From: Paracoccaceae bacterium
Lineage (GTDB): Bacteria; Pseudomonadota; Alphaproteobacteria; Rhodobacterales; Rhodobacteraceae
Length of the DNA stretch: 19,140 bases
Reading direction: 5' to 3'
Assembly (NCBI GenBank): GCA_015485015.1
Contig: WFUK01000403.1
Location: 1-19,140 of the forward strand
Positions 1 to 8,773 of this stretch are shown here, one piece after another. The position numbers and the translations under genes were made by a program. The notes beneath the pieces are model-generated. The model was given only the letters and a program-made list of their open reading frames with translations. It did not search any database and had not been told where the DNA came from. The first letter of the stretch is position 1, and the number at the start of each line of letters is the position of its first letter.

Positions 1-1058
1 ATATTGACCATGCCGCATGGCGTGCGGCCCTACTGCAAGAACTGCGATATACCGCTACGCTGATCGGCCCCCGAAAGGTTGATACCGTGTTTTTTGGCGG
101 TGGCACCCCAAGCTTGATGGAGCCGGAAACCGTAGCGGCGCTAATCGATGAAATTGACCGGTTATGGGGTATAAATTCAGGTGCGGAAATCACCCTTGAG
201 GCAAACCCTACATCGGTAGAGGCAGAGAAATTTTCCGCTTTCGCAGATGCAGGGGTAAACAGAATTTCTATGGGAATTCAGTCTCTTAACGACAATGACC
301 TGCGCGCGCTTGGGCGGATGCATACCGCCTCGGAAGCGCTGGATGCCTTTGAAATAGCCAAGACCCACTTTGATCGCGTCAGCTTTGATCTGATCTATGC
401 ACGGCAAAAACAAAACCCCGAGGGCTGGTTTTCCGAGCTTCGGCAAGCGCTGGATCTGGCCGTGGATCATCTTTCGCTTTATCAACTCACCATCGAATCC
501 GGCACCCGTTTTGGCGAGCTTTTTGACAAAGGAAAGCTGCGCGATCTGCCACTTTCGGACGATGCGGCGGATATGTATCTTGGCACGCAGGAAATTTGTG
601 CGGAATACGGGCTAAACGGCTACGAAATTTCCAACTACGCTAAAAAGGGTGCAGAAAGTCGGCATAATCTGATCTACTGGCGCTATGGCGATTACGCAGG
701 AATCGGCCCGGGCGCGCATGGGCGGTTAACCATCGAGGGCCAACGCAGCGCTTTTCACACCGAACTTGATCCGAAAAACTGGCTAGAATCTGTAAATTCT
801 CATAGGCATGGCTATTTGGAACGTGAAGTTCTATCTCGCGAGGATCAAGCCATTGAATATCTGATGATGTCTTTGCGACTGGCAGAAGGCAGCGATATTG
901 AACGCTACAATCGCTTGGCTCCAGCGCCGCTTGATCCGGTGCGCATCCTCAGAATGCAAGAGTTGGGCATGGTCGAGAATGCCGATAATCGGCGATTAAG
1001 GGCTACGCCGCAGGGTCGGCCTGTGCTAAATTCGGTATTGGCGGAACTGTTGAGATGA
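1..1058 (+). CDS. hemW: Heme chaperone HemW (radical SAM, CPO-like), 5' partial
   Basis: The reading frame is open from base 3 to the left edge, so the gene starts outside the window; GTG at 87 is internal, not a start. The 351 visible residues carry FFGGGTPSLM, the SMGIQSLN stretch followed by LGRMHTASEA, and YEISNYAKKG with RHNLIYWRYGDYAGIGPGAHG, all typical of HemW (formerly annotated as oxygen-independent coproporphyrinogen oxidase-like). The N-terminal CxxxCxxC cluster motif lies beyond the edge; I estimate about 35-40 residues are missing. HemW is a radical-SAM-fold cytoplasmic protein that binds heme and delivers it to target proteins; it is distinct from HemN, which oxidises coproporphyrinogen. 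It reads rightward, 10 bp ahead of a DUF454 gene, and probably shares a transcript with it. Family assignment is firm; the heme-transfer role is from family knowledge. Confidence 0.93.
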   Translation, partial: IDHAAWRAALLQELRYTATLIGPRKVDTVFFGGGTPSLMEPETVAALIDEIDRLWGINSGAEITLEANPTSVEAEKFSAFADAGVNRISMGIQSLNDNDLRALGRMHTASEALDAFEIAKTHFDRVSFDLIYARQKQNPEGWFSELRQALDLAVDHLSLYQLTIESGTRFGELFDKGKLRDLPLSDDAADMYLGTQEICAEYGLNGYEISNYAKKGAESRHNLIYWRYGDYAGIGPGAHGRLTIEGQRSAFHTELDPKNWLESVNSHRHGYLEREVLSREDQAIEYLMMSLRLAEGSDIERYNRLAPAPLDPVRILRMQELGMVENADNRRLRATPQGRPVLNSVLAELLR

Positions 1059-1068
1059 AAGAAAAACG

Positions 1069-1425
1069 ATGATCAGATATTTCTGGATGATTGTGGGCGG
1101 CGGGTCGCTCGGGCTTGGCACATTGGGGATATTTTTGCCCCTTTTGCCAACCGTTCCCTTCTATCTACTCGCCGCTTTTGGCTTTTCCAAATCCTCGTCA
1201 AAATTGCATAAATGGTTGTTAAATCACAAGGTTTTTGGTCCGGATATCAAAGATTGGAACCAAAGGCGGGTGATCCGCAGGCGGGCCAAGATCATGGCCA
1301 TCTCGGCGATGATCGGCTCTGTATTGCTGGCCTATATTTTTGATGTGCCCCTGAAATACATCGCACTTCAGGTGATTGCGCTTGGTTTTGTTGGCCGATT
1401 TATCTGGCAGCAAAAAGAATCCTAA
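1069..1425 (+). CDS. Small inner-membrane protein of the DUF454 (YbaN-like) family
   Basis: A 118-residue protein. The glycine-rich N-terminus (MIVGGGSLGLGTLGIFLPLLPTVP) forms one or two membrane helices (about residues 3-40). A basic cytoplasmic loop with SKSSSKLHKWLLNH and RRVIRRRAK follows (about 41-75), then two further hydrophobic helices (about 76-112). The GxLGxFLPLLPTxPF pattern and the FxxSSxxxHxWLxNHxxFGP pattern match DUF454. The biochemical function of this family is unknown to me. It lies 10 bp after hemW in the same direction and its stop codon interlocks with that of the convergent parB (4-bp overlap), so there is no room for a terminator. The start is ATG with only a weak upstream purine stretch (GAAAGAAAAA). 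Family call is fairly secure; no function is proposed. Confidence 0.8.
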   Translation: MIRYFWMIVGGGSLGLGTLGIFLPLLPTVPFYLLAAFGFSKSSSKLHKWLLNHKVFGPDIKDWNQRRVIRRRAKIMAISAMIGSVLLAYIFDVPLKYIALQVIALGFVGRFIWQQKES

Positions 1426-2297
1426 TTCGAGAGCAGCTGGCAAAGCCCGTCTAGCTCCTCAAGCGAAGTATAGGAAATCCGCAGCTCGCCTTTTCCCGAT
1501 GATTGCCGATGATCGATGGTAACTTTCAAGCGCAACTGTGCGGTTAGATCGTTTTCAATCGCCCGGGTATCGGCGTCTTTTGGCGGCTGAAGCTGGCGCT
1601 TGCTAGAAAGCTGCTTACCGCCGGATTTTGCTAGCGCCTCGGTTTGCCGCACATTCAAACCTTTGTTAATTACCATCCGCGCCAGCTCAGCCGGATTGGT
1701 GGCCGACACCAAAGCCCGGGCATGGCCAGCAGAAAGCTTGCCCTCTTTGACATAAGTTATCACCTCGTCTGGCAGGGTTAGCAGTCGTAAAAGGTTGGCA
1801 ATATGACTTCTGGATTTGCCCAGCGCCTCGGCGAGCTTTTCTTGGGTATGGCCAAAACGATCCATCAACTGGCGATATCCGACGGCTTCTTCCACCGCAT
1901 TCAGGTCCGAGCGCTGGATATTTTCGATAATTCCAAGCTCCAGCACCTCTGTGTCGTCGAGCTCGCGAATAATTACGGGGATATCATGCACTTGCGCCAT
2001 CTGAGCGGCTCTCCAGCGACGCTCGCCTGCAACTATTTGATATTCCTCACTAATATTTGGATTTGGACGGACGATTAACGGCTGAATGATGCCTTTTGTG
2101 CGAATCGAGTTTGCGAGGTCTTCCAAATCGCTATCGGCGAAATACCGGCGCGGCTGATCCGGATTGGCGTGCAATTTCTCAATCGGCACCGAAGTATCCG
2201 ACAAGGGCTGCTTGGGCTGACTGCGCCCGAGATCCACATCGGCCAGCAAGGTTGAAAGGCCGCGGCCAAGATTTCGGCGAGTGGGTTTCTTGGTCAT
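1422..2297 (-). CDS. parB: Chromosome-partitioning protein ParB (parS-binding CTPase clamp)
   Basis: 291 residues, normal for a chromosomal ParB. A basic N-terminal segment with LGRGLSTLLAD (about residues 10-20) is the usual ParA-interaction region. The ParB/Srx nucleotide-binding domain covers about 36-130, with the arginine patch GERRWRA at 91-97 and ENIQRSDLNAVEEA at 125-138. A helix-turn-helix (about 152-176, KLAEALGKSRSHIANLLRLL) reads parS. The C-terminal part (about 235-291) should be the dimerisation domain. ParB loads on parS, spreads as a CTP-dependent sliding clamp and works with ParA to segregate origins. Its ATG overlaps the parA stop (ATGA), indicating translational coupling. 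Two perfect parS sites occur 1.4 and 3.3 kb upstream in the same gene block. Its stop interlocks with that of the convergent DUF454 gene. Confidence 0.97.
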   Translation of the reverse strand: MTKKPTRRNLGRGLSTLLADVDLGRSQPKQPLSDTSVPIEKLHANPDQPRRYFADSDLEDLANSIRTKGIIQPLIVRPNPNISEEYQIVAGERRWRAAQMAQVHDIPVIIRELDDTEVLELGIIENIQRSDLNAVEEAVGYRQLMDRFGHTQEKLAEALGKSRSHIANLLRLLTLPDEVITYVKEGKLSAGHARALVSATNPAELARMVINKGLNVRQTEALAKSGGKQLSSKRQLQPPKDADTRAIENDLTAQLRLKVTIDHRQSSGKGELRISYTSLEELDGLCQLLSN

Positions 2298-3112
2298 CCG
2301 GTCAGTCTTTCATTGAGGGCAACGGGGTCATTCATGCGGCGCAAAAGCTCGGCGGCCAGTTTCTGATAGGCGATTGCGCCGGCAGAGCGGTGGTCATAAA
2401 TAAGGGCTGGAATAGAATGCGAGGGGGCTTCTGACAGCCGGATATTGCGCGGAATTGTGGTTTCATAAACCAAATCACCAAGATTGCTGCGCACATCTTC
2501 CTCGACCTGCCGCGAAAGGTTGTTTCTCTTGTCATACATTGTGAGGACAACGCCGTGTAAATCAAGCGAAGGATTTAGCGATTGCCGGACCTCTCGCACC
2601 GTCAGCATGAGCTGGGAAAGCCCTTCTAACGCGAAAAACTCGCACTGGAGCGGCACCAATACGGATTTGGCAGAAACCATCGCATTGATGGTGAGCAGAT
2701 TTAGCGAGGGTGGGCAGTCAATCAGGATGTATTCAAAGCCACAGGCCAATGATTCAGGGCTGTTCAGCGCATTTCGCAAGCGCAAAACACGGTTTTTATC
2801 CTCCACGAGGTCCACATCCGCCGAGCTTAGATCCACCGTGGACGGCGCAATAAACAGGCCTGGCACCGGCGTTTCCTGGCACACATCCGCCAAAGGGGCC
2901 TCACCCAAAAGCAAATCATAAGTTGTTAACTCTCTATTTTCTGGAAAAACACCCAGACCTGTAGACGCATTACCTTGTGAATCCAGGTCAATTATCAACA
3001 CCTTACGCCCGACAGCGGCTAGCGCTGTTCCGAGATTTATTGCAGTAGTGGTCTTCCCCACACCACCTTTTTGGTTGGAAACCGCGATAATATGTGGAGA
3101 TTTAGTCGACAC
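2294..3112 (-). CDS. parA: Chromosome-partitioning ATPase ParA
   Basis: 272 residues. The deviant Walker A motif KGGVGKTT is at residues 15-22, followed by INLGTALAAVGRKVLIIDLDSQGNASTGLG, then the Walker-B-like ILIDCPPSLNLLTINAM. This is the MinD/ParA/Soj class of ATPase, which binds DNA as an ATP dimer and forms the gradient that pulls ParB-parS complexes apart. The start is GTG, reading [17 protein letters not shown], with GAGGG about 8 bases upstream. The gene overlaps the 3' end of rsmG by 11 bp and ends in a 4-bp overlap with parB. The rsmG-parA-parB order next to the origin is common in alphaproteobacteria and supports the chromosomal rather than plasmid type. No separate promoter is evident. 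Confidence 0.97.
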   Translation of the reverse strand: MSTKSPHIIAVSNQKGGVGKTTTAINLGTALAAVGRKVLIIDLDSQGNASTGLGVFPENRELTTYDLLLGEAPLADVCQETPVPGLFIAPSTVDLSSADVDLVEDKNRVLRLRNALNSPESLACGFEYILIDCPPSLNLLTINAMVSAKSVLVPLQCEFFALEGLSQLMLTVREVRQSLNPSLDLHGVVLTMYDKRNNLSRQVEEDVRSNLGDLVYETTIPRNIRLSEAPSHSIPALIYDHRSAGAIAYQKLAAELLRRMNDPVALNERLTG

Positions 3113-3728
3113 GTTCGAAACCCTCTATCCTTAGAATGACCGAGTTAGAATCTGTCAAACTCTTGATCGTTCTTACATCTATATGCCAGTGCTTTTGCGC
3201 TGCGGTCAATTCCGATTCGTAATTCATACCCTTGGGAAACAACAAAATGGTATTTGCATGCCGATGCCTTGCTGAATAGCCCAGCAATTGGCTCAAAGAT
3301 GCGACAGCCCGGGCAGAAATGATATCCGCGCTTTGTGGTGCGCTCTCTTCTACCCGAACCGTCTCTACCTTCACCAATAGATCCAGCTCTCTCACAACAC
3401 TATTCAGAAATGCGCACTTTCTGTGATCACTCTCAACCAAATTAAAGTTCAGCCCCGGCTGTTTTTCCTTGGCGATCACGGCATTTACCAAGGCGGGAAA
3501 GCCTGCACCCGATCCGAAATCCAGCCATGATCGCGCATTTTCAGGGATCAAAGGCCAAAGCTGCGCGGAATCAGCAAAGTGTCTATGCCAAATATCGGGT
3601 ATAGTTGTTTTTGAAACCAGGTTAATTTTTGAGTTCCACTTGATAAGCAGCCGCTCATACTCACCCAATCTCTCAATTGTTTCACGTGAAACATTGAAGT
3701 GGTTCTTGAAATGATCCCTGCTAAGCAC
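3102..3728 (-). CDS. rsmG: 16S rRNA (guanine-N7) methyltransferase RsmG (GidB)
   Basis: 208 residues, a normal RsmG length. The SAM-binding loop [12 protein letters not shown] is at residues 69-80, preceded by [12 protein letters not shown] and the [11 protein letters not shown] helix. RsmG methylates N7 of the guanine in the 530 loop of 16S rRNA (G527 in E. coli); loss of it gives low-level streptomycin resistance in several bacteria. The start is GTG at 3728-3726, overlapping the mnmG stop by 8 bp; I see no good Shine-Dalgarno, so coupling to mnmG translation is likely. Residues 12-17 (NVSRET) are encoded by a perfect parS site, a known peculiarity of this gene in several alphaproteobacteria. 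The 3' end overlaps parA by 11 bp. Confidence 0.96.
   Translation of the reverse strand: MLSRDHFKNHFNVSRETIERLGEYERLLIKWNSKINLVSKTTIPDIWHRHFADSAQLWPLIPENARSWLDFGSGAGFPALVNAVIAKEKQPGLNFNLVESDHRKCAFLNSVVRELDLLVKVETVRVEESAPQSADIISARAVASLSQLLGYSARHRHANTILLFPKGMNYESELTAAQKHWHIDVRTIKSLTDSNSVILRIEGFERVD
3678..3693. promoter_or_regulatory. parS: parS centromere site inside rsmG
   Basis: Perfect 16-bp palindrome TGTTTCACGTGAAACA, identical to the universal chromosomal parS consensus bound by ParB. It lies in the rsmG coding sequence, covering the last base of codon 12 to codon 17, so the protein segment NVSRET is dictated by the site. It is about 1.4 kb upstream of the parB start and about 6.2 kb from the putative origin, as expected for a functional centromere. 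Confidence 0.96.
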
Positions 3729-5592
3729 GCTGTTTTGCCTGACCCGCTCGAAGTTTCGCCAAAATAATCAGCAGCGCCGAGGGGGTCATGCCTTCAATAC
3801 GGTTGGCTTGATCCAATGATTCAGGCTTTATCAATTCCAGTTTCTCGCATAGCTCATTAGAGAGACCCGGTATACCCCGATATATAAACGACGCAGGAAT
3901 CTTGTGCTTCGCGTCACGTTGTAGCGAAAAAATGGCGGATTCCTGACGTTCGATATACGAAGCATATAGCGCATCTGCCGAAACTTGTTGTTGAATTTTA
4001 GGATCTATCTCTTCCAACTCCGGCCAAATTGGTATTAGGCTATCAAACTCGACGCCACTCTTAGAAAGCAAAGACAGTGCTGATCTGGGTTTGCCATCCT
4101 GACTAACGGAAAACCCGAGTTCTTTTGCCTTATGTGCGGAAATATTAAGGTCGCCACAGATATGGTTAGCGGCTTCCAGCGCTTCCAATTTGCGTTCAAA
4201 AAGCCGTTTTCGCGCATTGCTCACAATTCCAAGCTTAATACCAAGCGGCGTCAACCTCTGGTCAGCATTATCAGCTCTAAGCAAAAGGCGGTATTCGGCT
4301 CTAGATGTAAACATCCGATAAGGTTCTTTCACGCCCTTTGTCACAAGATCGTCAATCATCACCCCGATATAGCTATTCGTGCGATCAATGCAGGGCAGCT
4401 CTGTTCCCCTAATTTCTGCTGCGGCATGAATACCTGCGAATAGCCCTTGCGCCGCGGCCTCCTCATATCCGGTTGTTCCGTTAATCTGTCCGGCCAAATA
4501 AAGATTTTTTGCGTTTTTCACTTCTAAAGTGGGCCGCAAACATCGTGGATCAACGTAATCATATTCGATTGCATATCCGGGCTGGATGATTTTTGCGGCT
4601 TCCAAACCCTTAATCGATTGCACATATTCAAGCTGCACATCAATCGGAAGCGATGTTGAAATGCCGTTCGGATAGATGGTAGAATTATCTAACCCTTCAG
4701 GTTCAAGAAAAATCTGATGAGACGTTTTATCAGAAAAACGCACCACCTTATCCTCGATTGATGGGCAATAACGAGGGCCAACCCCGCCGATCATTCCCCC
4801 ATACATCGCTGATTTATCAAGGTTATTCCGGATAATTTCGTGAGTTTTCTCGTTGGTATGTGTAATACCACATTCGATTTGCCGCAAAGCCGCCTTGGTT
4901 GACATAAATGAAAACAGCTCAGGATCTTCATCAGCCGCTTGGGTTTGCAAGCCAGCCCACTCAATTGTTTTGCCGTCTAAGCGAGGTGGTGTTCCTGTTT
5001 TCAGGCGGCCAAGGTTGACATCCAAATCATCAATTCGTTTAGCCAATGCGATTGATGGCTTATCCCCCACTCGACCACCGGACGATTGTTGATCACCGAT
5101 ATACATTGTGCCCCTAAGGAATGTGCCCGTAGTGAGTATCACAGCGGATGACGCAAGAGACGTCCCGTCCGCAAGTTTAACGCCGGTGATTTGTCCACTC
5201 TCCTCGAGCAAGTCAACCACTTCGCCCTCCAGTATCGTCAGCCCGTCAAGCCCCGAAATCATATTCTGGATGGCGTGCCGATAGGCTTTACGGTCAGCTT
5301 GCGTGCGTGGACCGCGCACGGCCGGGCCTTTCCGTCGGTTAAGCAGTCTAAATTGAATACCCGCCTGATCAGCCGCTAAACCCATCAAACCGCCAAGCGC
5401 ATCGATCTCTCGAACCAAATGCCCCTTTCCCAAACCACCGATCGCGGGATTACAGGACATCTCGCCTATCCGGCTCTTCTTATGTGTAATCAAAGCAACG
5501 GAGCAGCCACTGCGATATCCGGCATGCGCCGCCTCTACACCCGCATGGCCGCCTCCAACAACGATGATATCAAATTGTTTCACGTGAAACAT
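3721..5592 (-). CDS. mnmG: tRNA uridine-5-carboxymethylaminomethyl modification enzyme MnmG (GidA)
   Basis: 623 residues, full length. The FAD-binding dinucleotide fold is at the N-terminus (GGGHAG at 13-18), followed by the signature [22 protein letters not shown] at 47-68. Further family segments are [22 protein letters not shown], the second FAD motif [20 protein letters not shown] and [20 protein letters not shown]. With MnmE it forms the complex that installs the (carboxymethyl)aminomethyl group on C5 of wobble U34 in certain tRNAs, using FAD and methylene-tetrahydrofolate. The ATG start overlaps a perfect parS site, which fixes the first residues as MFHVKQ. Only 2 bp separate it from mnmE upstream. 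The best ribosome-binding candidate is GGA about 8 bases before the ATG, which is weak. Confidence 0.98.
   Translation of the reverse strand: MFHVKQFDIIVVGGGHAGVEAAHAGYRSGCSVALITHKKSRIGEMSCNPAIGGLGKGHLVREIDALGGLMGLAADQAGIQFRLLNRRKGPAVRGPRTQADRKAYRHAIQNMISGLDGLTILEGEVVDLLEESGQITGVKLADGTSLASSAVILTTGTFLRGTMYIGDQQSSGGRVGDKPSIALAKRIDDLDVNLGRLKTGTPPRLDGKTIEWAGLQTQAADEDPELFSFMSTKAALRQIECGITHTNEKTHEIIRNNLDKSAMYGGMIGGVGPRYCPSIEDKVVRFSDKTSHQIFLEPEGLDNSTIYPNGISTSLPIDVQLEYVQSIKGLEAAKIIQPGYAIEYDYVDPRCLRPTLEVKNAKNLYLAGQINGTTGYEEAAAQGLFAGIHAAAEIRGTELPCIDRTNSYIGVMIDDLVTKGVKEPYRMFTSRAEYRLLLRADNADQRLTPLGIKLGIVSNARKRLFERKLEALEAANHICGDLNISAHKAKELGFSVSQDGKPRSALSLLSKSGVEFDSLIPIWPELEEIDPKIQQQVSADALYASYIERQESAIFSLQRDAKHKIPASFIYRGIPGLSNELCEKLELIKPESLDQANRIEGMTPSALLIILAKLRAGQAKQRA
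5576..5591. promoter_or_regulatory. parS: parS centromere site over the mnmG start codon
   Basis: Second perfect TGTTTCACGTGAAACA. It begins at the second base of the mnmG ATG (minus strand) and runs through codon 6, encoding MFHVKQ. The spacing to the other parS is 1,898 bp. ParB bound here would sit on the translation-initiation region of mnmG DNA and 3 bp from the end of mnmE, inside an operon rather than in an intergenic gap. Confidence 0.96.
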
Positions 5593-5594
5593 CC

Positions 5595-6893
5595 CTATTT
5601 TCCGATACAGAAATCCGCAAAGATTTCCCCAAGAACATGCTCGATATCTATTTTTCCAACCAAGACATCCAAAGCTTCTACAGCAAACCGCAAATCTGCA
5701 ACAATCAACTCTCCCAAATCGTCATTTTCCAGCCCATTTAATGTAGTCATCAAATGAGCGCGCGCCGAATCTATGGCTTCCAGATGGCGTTTTCGAATCA
5801 AAAGGCTAGAGCCAGCAACCCTCGTTTCGACTATAGAAGAAATACGCGCCAGCAGCGCATCAACTCCAAGACCGGTTTTCCCCGAAATTTGTTTATCCGT
5901 GCCTTCAAGCAGGTCTCCCTTGCCAAAAACAATGATATCGTCATCGGAAACATCCAAACCAAAGCCATCAACCTCATTCAGGTTCGCAACCAAAAACACC
6001 CTGAGATCAGCAGATTTTCCCCGCTCAATAGCCCGATCCACCCCGAGCCCTTCCACAGCATCATCGGTTTTTCGAATACCGGCGAGGTCTAGCAACGTAA
6101 CGGCCAAGCCATTTAGGTTCAAACGGACTTCAATCACATCGCGCGTAGTGCCAGCGATATCGGATGTAAGCGCCACATCGCGCCCCGCAATTGTGTTGAG
6201 TAGTGTAGATTTCCCGATATTGGGCCGGCCAATTATGGCCACCTCAAACCCGTCGCGCACTCGCTCCGCACCGCTAAACCCGTCTATTTCAGACGAAAGA
6301 CCAACCAACACCTCCGATAACAAAATTCGGACCTCGGGGTAAACATCAACCGGAATATCTTCATCAGCAAAATCAATAACCGCCTCAAGCAAGGCCATGG
6401 CCCGCAATAATTTTTGCCGCCAAATTTCACATTTCTCGCTCAGCGCCCCGCGCATTACATTCAGCGCCTGCTTGCGCTGCGCTTCCGTTTCGGCATTAAT
6501 CAAGTCGGCAAGCCCTTCGACCTGCGCCAAATCCATCCGGTTATTTTCCAGCGCTCTACGGGTAAATTCCCCGGCATGAGCATGGCGCAATCCATGCTGC
6601 TTTCCCAACGCCAAAAGCACGGATTCCACCACGGCAACCCCACCATGGATATGCAGCTCGGCCACGTCTTCGCCGGTAAAGCTCGCGCCCGCCGCAAAGG
6701 TTATAATCAGCGCCTGATCCAGAGCCTCCCCCTCAAACCAAAGCGTCCGAAGGGTGGTTTTGCGCGGGGTTGGCCGCACCATCGCCAAGGCCTCGACCGC
6801 ATCAATAGCCTGCGGTCCGGAAATCCGAATTACCGCTACACCAGCGCGCCCACGCGCGCTTGCGAGAGCAAATATTGTTTGGCCAATTTCCAT
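5595..6893 (-). CDS. mnmE: tRNA modification GTPase MnmE (TrmE) with altered G3 and G4 motifs
   Basis: 432 residues. The N-terminal formyl-THF-binding TrmE_N domain (about 1-118) has [15 protein letters not shown] and [26 protein letters not shown] helical domain is split around the inserted Ras-like G domain (about 215-365). The C-terminus ends in FCIGK, the conserved CxGK motif whose cysteine is needed for activity. The G domain shows G1 GRPNIGKST (222-230) and G2 DIAGTTRD (245-252). G3 is DLAG (269-272) where DTAG is usual, and G4 is GKGD (324-327) where NKxD is usual. MnmE partners MnmG in wobble-U34 modification. The gene starts 22 bp after rho; I see no clear Shine-Dalgarno for the ATG at 6893. 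The altered G3/G4 positions could affect guanine specificity or simply be lineage variation. Confidence 0.96.
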   Translation of the reverse strand: MEIGQTIFALASARGRAGVAVIRISGPQAIDAVEALAMVRPTPRKTTLRTLWFEGEALDQALIITFAAGASFTGEDVAELHIHGGVAVVESVLLALGKQHGLRHAHAGEFTRRALENNRMDLAQVEGLADLINAETEAQRKQALNVMRGALSEKCEIWRQKLLRAMALLEAVIDFADEDIPVDVYPEVRILLSEVLVGLSSEIDGFSGAERVRDGFEVAIIGRPNIGKSTLLNTIAGRDVALTSDIAGTTRDVIEVRLNLNGLAVTLLDLAGIRKTDDAVEGLGVDRAIERGKSADLRVFLVANLNEVDGFGLDVSDDDIIVFGKGDLLEGTDKQISGKTGLGVDALLARISSIVETRVAGSSLLIRKRHLEAIDSARAHLMTTLNGLENDDLGELIVADLRFAVEALDVLVGKIDIEHVLGEIFADFCIGK

Positions 6894-6915
6894 CTAAGCA
6901 TCTGTAATTATTAGA

Positions 6916-8220
6916 TTAAGTGTTCATTGAATCAAAGAAATCCGCATTGGTCTTGGTTTGCTTCAATTTGCTTAGCAAGAATTCAATCGCATCATTGGTT
7001 CCCATCGGATTCAAGATCCGACGCAGCACAAATAGCTTGGTGAGATCGGATTTTCCAACCAGCAGCTCTTCTTTCCGCGTGCCTGATTTCAAGATATCAA
7101 TCGCCGGATAAGTTCGCTTATCCGCCACCTTGCGATCCAGCACAATTTCCGAGTTACCCGTGCCTTTGAACTCTTCAAAAATCACCTCGTCCATGCGCGA
7201 GCCGGTATCGATCAGCGCGGTGGCAATAATCGTTAAAGACCCACCCTCTTCGACCTTCCGAGCCGCCCCGAAAAACCGCTTTGGCCGTTGCAGCGCATTA
7301 GCATCCACACCACCGGTAAGCACCTTGCCCGAGCTTGGCACCACGGTATTAAAGGCTCGACCAAGCCGCGTTATACTGTCGAGCAGAATCACCACATCAC
7401 GTTTATGCTCGACCAGCCGCTTGGCCTTTTCGATAACCATTTCCGCCACCGCTACGTGCCGCGTGGCTGGCTCGTCGAAAGTCGAGGAAACCACTTCGCC
7501 CTTCACCGAGCGCTGCATATCCGTCACCTCTTCCGGGCGCTCGTCAACCAGCAGCACAATCAGATAGCATTCAGGGTGGTTGGCTTCAATCGAATGCGCA
7601 ATATTCTGCAAAATCATAGTCTTACCAGTGCGCGGCGGCGCCACAATCAAGCTGCGTTGCCCTTTGCCAATCGGCGCAACAAGATCAATAACCCGCGCGG
7701 TTTTATCCTTGATGGTCGGGTCCTCGATCTCCAGCTTCAGCCGCTCATCTGGGTAAAGCGGGGTCAGGTTATCAAAATGAACCTTGTGCTTGGCTTCGGT
7801 CGGATCCGAAAAGTTAATAAACGTTGGCTGCACCAGCGCAAAATAGCGCTCGCCCTCGTTTGGCGCTTTCATAATACCGTCCACGGTATCGCCCGTGCGC
7901 ATGGAAAACTTGCGAATCTGCTCGGGCGATACATAAATATCATCCGGCCCCGCCAGATAATTCGCCTCGGGCGAACGCAGAAAGCCAAACCCGTCTTGCA
8001 AAACTTCCAGCACACCATCGCCGGAAATCTCTACCCCGTCTTCGGCCAGCTCTTTAAGCACCGAAAACATCATCTCGCCCTTGCGCATGGTCGAGGCGTT
8101 ATCAATATCCAGCTGCTCCGCCATTTTCAAAATGTCAGAGGCTTTTTTGGCTTTCAATTCAGCCAAAGAAAGATGCTCGATTGTTGATAAATCGTCCATA
8201 ATAATATCCTGTTTGGCCAT
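6916..8220 (-). CDS. rho: Transcription termination factor Rho
   Basis: Up to 434 residues. The N-terminal Rho domain contains [13 protein letters not shown], then the cold-shock-like RNA-binding fold with [16 protein letters not shown] (76-91). The RecA-type motor has Walker A APPRTGKT (194-201), Walker [15 protein letters not shown] (276-289), the Q loop around [11 protein letters not shown] (300-310) and [16 protein letters not shown]. Rho is the hexameric RNA helicase that ends transcription; its importance here fits the near absence of classical terminators in the window. An alternative start at the eighth codon ([10 protein letters not shown], base 8199) has a better Shine-Dalgarno (AGGA, 7 bases away) and matches the usual N-terminus of relatives, so the protein may be 427 residues. 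It is preceded by a 97-bp gap after hemJ. Confidence 0.97.
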   Translation of the reverse strand: MAKQDIIMDDLSTIEHLSLAELKAKKASDILKMAEQLDIDNASTMRKGEMMFSVLKELAEDGVEISGDGVLEVLQDGFGFLRSPEANYLAGPDDIYVSPEQIRKFSMRTGDTVDGIMKAPNEGERYFALVQPTFINFSDPTEAKHKVHFDNLTPLYPDERLKLEIEDPTIKDKTARVIDLVAPIGKGQRSLIVAPPRTGKTMILQNIAHSIEANHPECYLIVLLVDERPEEVTDMQRSVKGEVVSSTFDEPATRHVAVAEMVIEKAKRLVEHKRDVVILLDSITRLGRAFNTVVPSSGKVLTGGVDANALQRPKRFFGAARKVEEGGSLTIIATALIDTGSRMDEVIFEEFKGTGNSEIVLDRKVADKRTYPAIDILKSGTRKEELLVGKSDLTKLFVLRRILNPMGTNDAIEFLLSKLKQTKTNADFFDSMNT

Positions 8221-8305
8221 AAGGCCTGATTTTCGTGTAAGGGAAAGCGGAATTGGGCCAGAACAGCCCGCGCTGATTAGCTTGTTAGCGCAGCTGCATG
8301 GGCTT

Positions 8306-8311
8306 TGTCAA
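8306..8311 (-). promoter_or_regulatory. Candidate -35 element for rho
   Basis: On the minus strand the hemJ-rho gap holds a perfect TTGACA just after the hemJ stop. Eighteen bases downstream is TAACAA, a poor -10 match. The gap (8221-8317) is long compared with the other junctions in this block, and rho genes usually have their own leader for autoregulation. Only the -35 hexamer is convincing. Confidence 0.3.
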
Positions 8312-8317
8312 ATCCTG

Positions 8318-8770
8318 CTAAAACGGGCGGATAATAACCATGGCGACAATGACCAACATCAGCACCGTCGGCACCTCGTTTGCCAACCGATAGGCCCGTC
8401 CCGTGCGGGTGTTTTTATCCACCGCAAATTCCTTGCGCCGCGCGGAAAGCCAGCCATGAAACCCGCTCATCGCCAGCACGCTAAAGGCTTTGATCCATGG
8501 CCAGATATCGCCCCAGTCAATCACGCCAGGGGTAAAAACCATCAGCAAACCGAAAAACCACGTGGCAAACATCGCGGGATTAATAATCACCCGCATCAAT
8601 TTATATTCCATCACCTTGAAGGTCTCGGACATTTCAGAGCCGGGCTCAGCACGCTCCACATGATATACAAACAGCCGAGGCAGATAAAACATCCCCGCCA
8701 TCCAAGAAATTACCGAAGCAATATGCAGGGCTTTTACCCAGGGATATACGGCTATCAGAAAATCGCCCAT
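8318..8770 (-). CDS. hemJ: Protoporphyrinogen IX oxidase HemJ
   Basis: 150 residues from the ATG at 8770 (MGDFLIAVYPWVKALH). Membrane helices lie at about 4-28, 58-80, 85-107 and 128-147. HemJ hallmarks are KALHIASVISWMAGMFYLPRLFVYH with the conserved histidine at 16, YKLMRVIINPAMFATWFFG, and W-K-FHGWLSARRKEF. HemJ oxidises protoporphyrinogen IX to protoporphyrin IX in the inner membrane and is the form used by most alphaproteobacteria in place of HemG or HemY. I prefer the ATG at 8770 over the GTG one codon upstream because AGGGGA, embedded in the last hemE codons, is 6 bases before the ATG. It sits 3 bp after the hemE stop, so the two heme genes are co-transcribed and probably coupled. Confidence 0.94.
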   Translation of the reverse strand: MGDFLIAVYPWVKALHIASVISWMAGMFYLPRLFVYHVERAEPGSEMSETFKVMEYKLMRVIINPAMFATWFFGLLMVFTPGVIDWGDIWPWIKAFSVLAMSGFHGWLSARRKEFAVDKNTRTGRAYRLANEVPTVLMLVIVAMVIIRPF

Positions 8771-8773
8771 CAC

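Noticed and set aside
87..89. GTG as the start codon of hemW
   Set aside because: The frame is open upstream and encodes family-like residues (IDHAAWRAALLQELR), so the gene begins outside the window.
7288..8187. 299-codon plus-strand frame inside rho
   Set aside because: Antisense shadow of the Rho coding sequence; arginine- and histidine-rich with no recognisable domain.
8270..8291. GCGCT-N12-AGCGC inverted repeat between hemJ and rho as a terminator
   Set aside because: Only a 5-bp stem with a 12-base loop and no T-run on the minus strand.
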